Of a DNA stretch of 45,759 bases, positions 41,785 to 45,759 are shown in pieces. The notes under the pieces were generated by a model that had not been told where the DNA came from, searched no databases, and worked only from the letters and a program-made list of their open reading frames with translations. Position 1 is the stretch's first letter, and every line of letters starts with the position of its first letter. The DNA comes from JAQUCI01 sp964553255. GTDB lineage: Bacteria > Bacillota_I > Bacilli_A > Erysipelotrichales > Erysipelotrichaceae. The stretch spans positions 1 through 45,759 of the forward strand of contig CAZKJS010000007.1 of the NCBI GenBank assembly GCA_964553255.1. Reading direction: 5' to 3'. The position numbers and the translations under genes are program-made.

Positions 41785-43135
41785 ATAGTTTACATAGATT
41801 TTTTATTGCTTGTACGTAGACTTCGGTTTGTAATAATAATTGGTCAATATCGATGAACTCATTTGCATCATGCATGTGATTGTTGTCATTTTGCATCACA
41901 CCACCAAAACCAATGCAGTTATTAACACCACGAGCGTAGGTTCCGCCTCCCATTGTACCTGGTTGACTAGTGTAATCATGAGTAACCTTTTGATATGCAT
42001 CAAGCAAGCTTAATACTAAAGGGCTATTTGGTTCAAAAAACAATGGCGAACTTACGCGACTAATCTCTAATTCAGCTTGATATCTACTAAAGGTTGTTTT
42101 GAGTGAATTTGCGACTTCTTGACTATCAATTGTTATTGGTACACGAATATCTAACGATGCTAATACAAGATCATCTTCTTTTTTGATGACGCCAACATTC
42201 AATGTTAAAGTGCCGTATTTATCATTTAGTTTGACGGCGCACAATGAACCATCGGTTTTTAATCCAATCAGATTATTATATAAGTTAACAAAATCATCAA
42301 CAAAGCCAGCTTTCTTTAAAGCTTCCATCGCAAAGGATATTGCATTAACACCTTGTTCAGGTGTACTAGCATGAGCGGCGATACCGTATACATCAAGCTG
42401 GTAAGTGTTATTTATATCGGTAATCTTGAACTTTAAGTTTTTCTCACTTAGTGCTTGACTAAATAAATCAATATTTAGATCATTTTTGTATACCTTTATC
42501 ATGCAGTGATTACAAACGACATTGCCAGCAAGACCGCCAGTAACATCAATGATCTTACTTTTATGCCCAAACCAACCACCAACGCTACCTTTCTCACCAA
42601 ACACACCTGGGAAAAACGCATCGGGTGTAAATCCATACTGAAAGTGGCCTTCTTTTTCAACGTAATGTTTTAAACAAGCAGATCCCATTTCTTCATTTGA
42701 TCCCATTATCAAACGTACACGTTTATTAAAAACGTAACCTTCATCTTGTAGAACCTTAAGAGCAAATAAAGCAGCTACAACAGGACCTTTGTCATCACTG
42801 GTGCCACGACCAAAAAGTTTGCGATCAACTTGAGTTAATACAAATGGATCTGAGTTCCAACCTTCTCCAGCAGGAACAACATCTAAATGACCCAAGACGC
42901 CAATGATATCAGCGCCATTTCCAATTTCACCATAACCAATATAATTATCAAGATTAGTGGTTTTTAATCCATATCGTTCACAAATTGTTAACGCTTTTTC
43001 TAGACATTCTTTGTTTGTCACTCCAAAAGGGGCTTCTTTTGTTGCTGGTTCATTTACGGAGTTGAAAGCGACAAGTTCAGCTAATACAGAAATCATTTCT
43101 TTTTCATAATTTTTAATGCGATTTTTAATTGCCAT
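41783..43135 (-). CDS. pepV: Dipeptidase PepV (M20 family)
   Basis: Cytosolic zinc dipeptidase of the PepV/Sapep group, about 450 residues, releasing amino acids from dipeptides. Catalytic-site segments: GHLDVVPAGEGW near 85-96 (HxD), GRGTSDDKGPV near 113-123 (bridging Asp) and GSNEEMGS near 156-163 (EE pair), with the late GGGTYARG near 412 and an N-N-H-M-H segment near the C-terminus. ATG 43135 follows GAGGTATC; the longer in-frame extension upstream is rejected. Monocistronic, opposite to the flanking genes. Confidence 0.92.
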   Translation of the reverse strand: MAIKNRIKNYEKEMISVLAELVAFNSVNEPATKEAPFGVTNKECLEKALTICERYGLKTTNLDNYIGYGEIGNGADIIGVLGHLDVVPAGEGWNSDPFVLTQVDRKLFGRGTSDDKGPVVAALFALKVLQDEGYVFNKRVRLIMGSNEEMGSACLKHYVEKEGHFQYGFTPDAFFPGVFGEKGSVGGWFGHKSKIIDVTGGLAGNVVCNHCMIKVYKNDLNIDLFSQALSEKNLKFKITDINNTYQLDVYGIAAHASTPEQGVNAISFAMEALKKAGFVDDFVNLYNNLIGLKTDGSLCAVKLNDKYGTLTLNVGVIKKEDDLVLASLDIRVPITIDSQEVANSLKTTFSRYQAELEISRVSSPLFFEPNSPLVLSLLDAYQKVTHDYTSQPGTMGGGTYARGVNNCIGFGGVMQNDNNHMHDANEFIDIDQLLLQTEVYVQAIKNLCKL

Positions 43136-43298
43136 ATAGATACCTCGATTAAACTCAATTCTACCACCTATCATAAGTGCTGACAATTAAGTGATTGATA
43201 ATGTTTAATATACATGTAAAGATTGTGTTACAATTTTGTTGAATTCCACAAATGTGGATAAATATGAAACGAAAACAGAACAAAAGGAAGGTATATAT

Positions 43299-44024
43299 AT
43301 GGCACAATATGTTTATGGTAAGAATGTAGTTATTCAACTATTAAAAGATCAACACAAAATTCATGATCTATATATTCTTGAGGGAACCAAACATGAAGAG
43401 ATTATCAAACTAGCTCAGAAACAAAAAATAAATATAAAGCGTGTTGATAAAAAAGAGTTGGATAAAATAGCTAAAGACAGACATCAAGGTGTGATAGCGA
43501 AGATTGATGATTATAAACTGTATGATCTTCATGATCTTCTTGATGGAATTAACATGAATGATAATCCGTTACTTGTGATGCTTGATGGAATTGAAGACCC
43601 TCATAACTTAGGAGCTATTTTAAGGAGTTGTGATGGTGTTGGCGCAAATGGTGTTATCATTATGAAAAATCGCTCGGTAACACTTACTGCAACGGTAGCG
43701 AAAGTATCAAGTGGGGCGATTGACACGGTAAAAGTCACCCAGGTAACGAATTTAACAGCAACGATAAAGGATCTTAAGAAAAAAGGTTTCTGGGTATGTG
43801 GTGCTGATAACAATGAAGCATTAGATTATAGAGCTCCTGACTATAAGGTTCCGCTGGTGTTAGTTATTGGCTCTGAAGGTTTTGGTATATCTCGATTGGT
43901 TAAAGAGAATTTGGATTATTGTGTTAAATTACCGATGGCTGGCAAACTTAGTTCGCTTAATGCATCGGTTGCGACGGGAATCATGCTTTATCGCATCTAC
44001 GATCAGCGACATCCATTAAAATAG
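43299..44024 (+). CDS. rlmB: 23S rRNA 2'-O-methyltransferase RlmB/TrmH family
   Basis: SpoU-class methyltransferase, most likely the G2251 2'-O-methylase of 23S rRNA. 241 residues: N-terminal L30e-like substrate domain (YGKNVVIQLLKD), then the trefoil-knot SAM domain with LDGIEDPHNLGAILRSCDGVGANGVI (the N-x-G-x-x-x-R motif 1), VIGSEGFGISRLV (motif 2) and LPMAGKLSSLNASVATGIMLY (motif 3). AAGGAAGG upstream of ATG 43299. It is 14 bases before the sigma factor and likely co-transcribed. Confidence 0.93.
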   Translation: MAQYVYGKNVVIQLLKDQHKIHDLYILEGTKHEEIIKLAQKQKINIKRVDKKELDKIAKDRHQGVIAKIDDYKLYDLHDLLDGINMNDNPLLVMLDGIEDPHNLGAILRSCDGVGANGVIIMKNRSVTLTATVAKVSSGAIDTVKVTQVTNLTATIKDLKKKGFWVCGADNNEALDYRAPDYKVPLVLVIGSEGFGISRLVKENLDYCVKLPMAGKLSSLNASVATGIMLYRIYDQRHPLK

Positions 44025-44038
44025 AAAGAGAGGTTAAT

Positions 44039-44632
44039 TTGACAAACCTTAATCAGGATTATGATTTAATCAAGAATTATCATGATAATGATTATGAAGC
44101 ACAAAAAACATTACTTAAAAAATATGAAAGGCTTATTTGGTATTTAATATATCAAATAAAGGATCGACACAAGACTATTGATCTTGATTTAGATGATCTT
44201 TATCAAGAAGGACTGATCGCATTACATGATGCGATCATGAGTTACAATCTTGAAATGAATGTCCCCCTTTATTGTTTAGCCAAGGTTTGTATTAGCAGGA
44301 AAATTAATACTTTTATCAAAAAGTATGCGCGTAATATTTACCAAGGCTCTTTTTTATTGGTTTCGTTAGATAGTATGATCAATGATGATGAACGTTTTTG
44401 TCTTCATGAGGTTATAGCTGATAGTCAAAAGTACGACATCGAGCAAAGATTGGCGATTGAAGATTATTTAAGTGAATTAACAAGTAATGAAGTCATAATA
44501 GTCAAGATGAGAATCGATGGCTATAAATATCAAGAAATAGCTAGTAAATTGGCTATTAGTGTTAAGGACGTTGATAATAGCATTCAAAGGATTAGAAAAA
44601 AAATTAGACATCATCATCCAGAATGTTGGTGA
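44039..44632 (+). CDS. Sigma-70-family RNA polymerase sigma factor (SigH-like position)
   Basis: A 197-residue alternative sigma factor with region 2 (LDDLYQEGLIALHDAIMSYN near 54-73) and region 4 (YKYQEIASKLAISVKDVDNSIQRIRKKI near 155-182). The start is TTG (44039) with GAGAGG five bases upstream. It occupies the place of sigH after rlmB in the Firmicute block; the usual intervening yacP is absent. It is short for a full SigH (about 218) and no anti-sigma gene is adjacent, so the regulon is unknown. Confidence 0.85.
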   Translation: MTNLNQDYDLIKNYHDNDYEAQKTLLKKYERLIWYLIYQIKDRHKTIDLDLDDLYQEGLIALHDAIMSYNLEMNVPLYCLAKVCISRKINTFIKKYARNIYQGSFLLVSLDSMINDDERFCLHEVIADSQKYDIEQRLAIEDYLSELTSNEVIIVKMRIDGYKYQEIASKLAISVKDVDNSIQRIRKKIRHHHPECW

Positions 44633-44654
44633 ATAGCGAAAAAAGTGATATAAT
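44626..44654 (+). promoter_or_regulatory. Promoter of the XpaC-like gene
   Basis: TTGGTG at 44626-44631, 17-base spacer, TATAAT at 44649-44654, with TGA just upstream as an extended -10. Confidence 0.6.
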
Positions 44655-44667
44655 CACATTGATTTAA

Positions 44668-45300
44668 ATGGTGATGAATGTGGAAAAGAAAGAATTAACA
44701 AAAACGATTACAAAAGGACTATTCGCGCTATATTTGATATTTAACTTTGGTCCATTTAACTTTATTTCTTTTATAATTGCTTGGCCGATAGTGATAAGCA
44801 TTGGTGTTGATGTTTACAACAAGTTTTTTAAGGATGCTAAGGTTAATAAAAAGCGTAAAATGTCAAATCAAGAATTAGGTTTAGCATTCAAGATAGAAGA
44901 GTATCTTAAGACCAATGAGTTGATTAGAGTAAATGACAACATAACATTGATCGTTACTAAGTCTGGTGACAACGTATATGATAGATTAGGTGTTTTCTTT
45001 GCTGGTGAATATGTGTGCCAATTACCTGATTTCGCTGAGTATGATCAACAAACTTATCAAACCATACTAACATCAATGCAACTTGATAAGAAGGCGGAGA
45101 TGAAACAGGAAGTGACATTGACAGCAGATATATATATTGAGCGTATCAATGAATATAACACCGATATCAAACATCAAGAAATATCAAATTATCTATATTT
45201 AACATCATCGCTATTAACAAACATCGCAGTACTTGAGAAAAAAGGTGTTAGTGATGATAAGAAGACGCGTAAATTATATCAGTATATCTTCCCATCCTAA
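44668..45300 (+). CDS. XpaC-like membrane protein, N-terminal part
   Basis: About 210 residues: a hydrophobic hairpin at 17-48 (LFALYLIFNFGPFNFISFIIAWPIVISIGV), a charged region and a helical C-terminal part ending YLYLTSSLLTNIAVLEKKGVS.. RKLYQYIFPS. It resembles the 5-bromo-4-chloroindolyl-phosphate-hydrolysis (XpaC) family, whose real function is unknown. In that family the helix ending here continues with an N-L-L-x-x-Y segment, which is exactly what the next open frame encodes (MDILDNY). The frame stops at TAA (45298-45300) overlapping the next ATG. It may be one gene split by a one-base deletion. Start could also be ATG 44674 or GTG 44680. Confidence 0.6.
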   Translation: MVMNVEKKELTKTITKGLFALYLIFNFGPFNFISFIIAWPIVISIGVDVYNKFFKDAKVNKKRKMSNQELGLAFKIEEYLKTNELIRVNDNITLIVTKSGDNVYDRLGVFFAGEYVCQLPDFAEYDQQTYQTILTSMQLDKKAEMKQEVTLTADIYIERINEYNTDIKHQEISNYLYLTSSLLTNIAVLEKKGVSDDKKTRKLYQYIFPS

Positions 45301-45551
45301 TGGATATTCTTGATAACTATTGTAAGGTTAAAGATAATTCTTACGTCTCTGAAGATGTAAAGGCGATGGAAGAGAAACTTATCAAGACTATCATTTTATG
45401 TAATGAAGCATTAAAGACCTTGCTTGAATCGCTTAATGAGGAGGATATGCTAAACTTAACAGTTAATATGAAAACACTTGAGAGTATCTTAATGAAAGAC
45501 GGATTAATCAAAACAGCAGGTATGGAAAAAGTTAAGGAAGCTGTGAAATGA
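45300..45551 (+). CDS. XpaC-like protein, C-terminal part
   Basis: About 83 residues, entirely helical and acidic, matching the conserved C-terminal segment of XpaC-like proteins (EALKTLLESL near 36-45, and LTVNMKTLESILMKDGL near 52-68). It overlaps the upstream frame as TAATG with no ribosome site of its own, so it is either translated by coupled re-initiation or is part of the 44668 gene after a frameshift. It ends as ATGA on the next gene. Confidence 0.6.
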   Translation: MDILDNYCKVKDNSYVSEDVKAMEEKLIKTIILCNEALKTLLESLNEEDMLNLTVNMKTLESILMKDGLIKTAGMEKVKEAVK

Positions 45552-45759
45552 GTAAACGAAATGATTTTGATTTCTTTGACCAATTATTTGATCGTTTACA
45601 AAAAGATGACTTTATCAATAAGACGATCAGTGATTTTGGTCGTGAAGTAAAAGATACGATTGATCGCTCAGTAAAAAATAAAGGTTATGATGATATTGGC
45701 GATTTGGTAAGTAATACGATCAAACCAAAACCAGCAAGCAAACCGCAAGCAGGGCAAAG
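45548..45759 (+). CDS. Hypothetical protein, partial (cut by right window edge)
   Basis: 70 codons present, frame open to the edge. Starts MSKRNDFDFFDQLFDRL and contains two amphipathic segments with TISDFGREVKDTIDRSV, then a Pro/Lys-rich stretch. Short acidic-amphipathic proteins of this kind often precede or accompany XpaC-like genes in Firmicutes. The ATGA overlap with the upstream gene shows they share an operon. Function unknown. Confidence 0.55.
   Translation, partial: MSKRNDFDFFDQLFDRLQKDDFINKTISDFGREVKDTIDRSVKNKGYDDIGDLVSNTIKPKPASKPQAGQ

Noticed and set aside
44668..45551. Programmed frameshift site in the XpaC-like gene
   Set aside because: No slippery heptamer or following stem is visible at the junction; coupled re-initiation or mutation is simpler.
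1..45759. CRISPR array, insertion sequences, phage or integrative element
   Set aside because: No spaced direct repeats, transposase, integrase or phage gene seen on either strand.
1..45759. Alternative genetic code (TGA as Trp)
   Set aside because: TGA ends many genes in ATGA overlaps (for example 17081, 22577, 34367) and Trp is TGG throughout.

Overview
The window looks like a chromosomal segment of a low-GC, wall-bearing Firmicute on the Bacilli/Erysipelotrichia side. The evidence is the AT-rich sequence, strong AGGAGG-type ribosome sites, a Gram-positive T-box leader, a CIRCE operator, three FemAB-type cell-wall aminoacyltransferases, FloA/NfeD, PlsY and the cysS-mrnC-rlmB-sigma-factor block typical of Firmicutes. 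TGA is used as an ordinary stop (many ATGA stop/start overlaps), so this is not a code-4 mollicute. I see no transposase, phage gene, integrase or CRISPR array.

Layout. 1-3000 (minus): a GldA-like alcohol dehydrogenase cut by the window edge, an RpiB/LacB-like isomerase and a UV-damage endonuclease. 3039-7282: lipid kinase, floA-nfeD, mscL, an FMN reductase and a rubrerythrin-like protein. 7281-9832: an RpiR-type regulator divergent from two near-identical SIS-domain sugar-phosphate genes, each with its own promoter and a near-identical terminator. 9818-15220 (minus): a two-gene signalling operon, consisting of a solute-binding hybrid histidine kinase (frameshifted) and a receiver-PAS-PAS-degenerate GGDEF-EAL protein that probably degrades c-di-GMP. 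15312-21563: tRNA-Val(GAC), a small Smr protein, the FemAB trio, rpiB, a GNAT, a PPC-domain protein, tRNA-Thr(CGT) and a zinc-ribbon protein. 21555-25104: a Bcr-type ABC transporter facing a small secreted protein that resembles lactococcin-972-type bacteriocins. 25149-32846: Nif3-like protein, purB-purA behind a structured leader, TetR regulator with a palindromic operator in front of a DegV gene, plsY, a thioredoxin-like lipoprotein and a pyridoxal-type kinase. 32864-39260: a five-gene exopolysaccharide operon (VTC domain, DUF4956, CotH kinase, BcsA-like synthase with PilZ, GH5 glucanase). 39259-45759: CIRCE-controlled hsp20, T-box-controlled cysS with mrnC, pepV, rlmB, a sigma factor, and an XpaC-like locus running off the right edge.

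How the genes fit together. The c-di-GMP phosphodiesterase at 9818 and the PilZ-bearing synthase at 36637 suggest one theme: second-messenger control of a cellulose-like surface polymer. The most striking observation is that this theme is broken in several places. The sensor kinase has a one-base frameshift, the VTC gene a one-base frameshift in an A7 run, and the synthase an in-frame TAA between its catalytic motifs. A fourth gene (XpaC-like) is split at TAATG. Either the strain is losing the polymer pathway or part of this is assembly error; read mapping would separate the two.

All functional calls are from reading motifs and family resemblance by eye; no database search was run. No gene-free stretch exceeds 300 bases; the longest (15141-15344, 26018-26225, 39784-40060) hold the promoters, leader RNAs and terminators listed.
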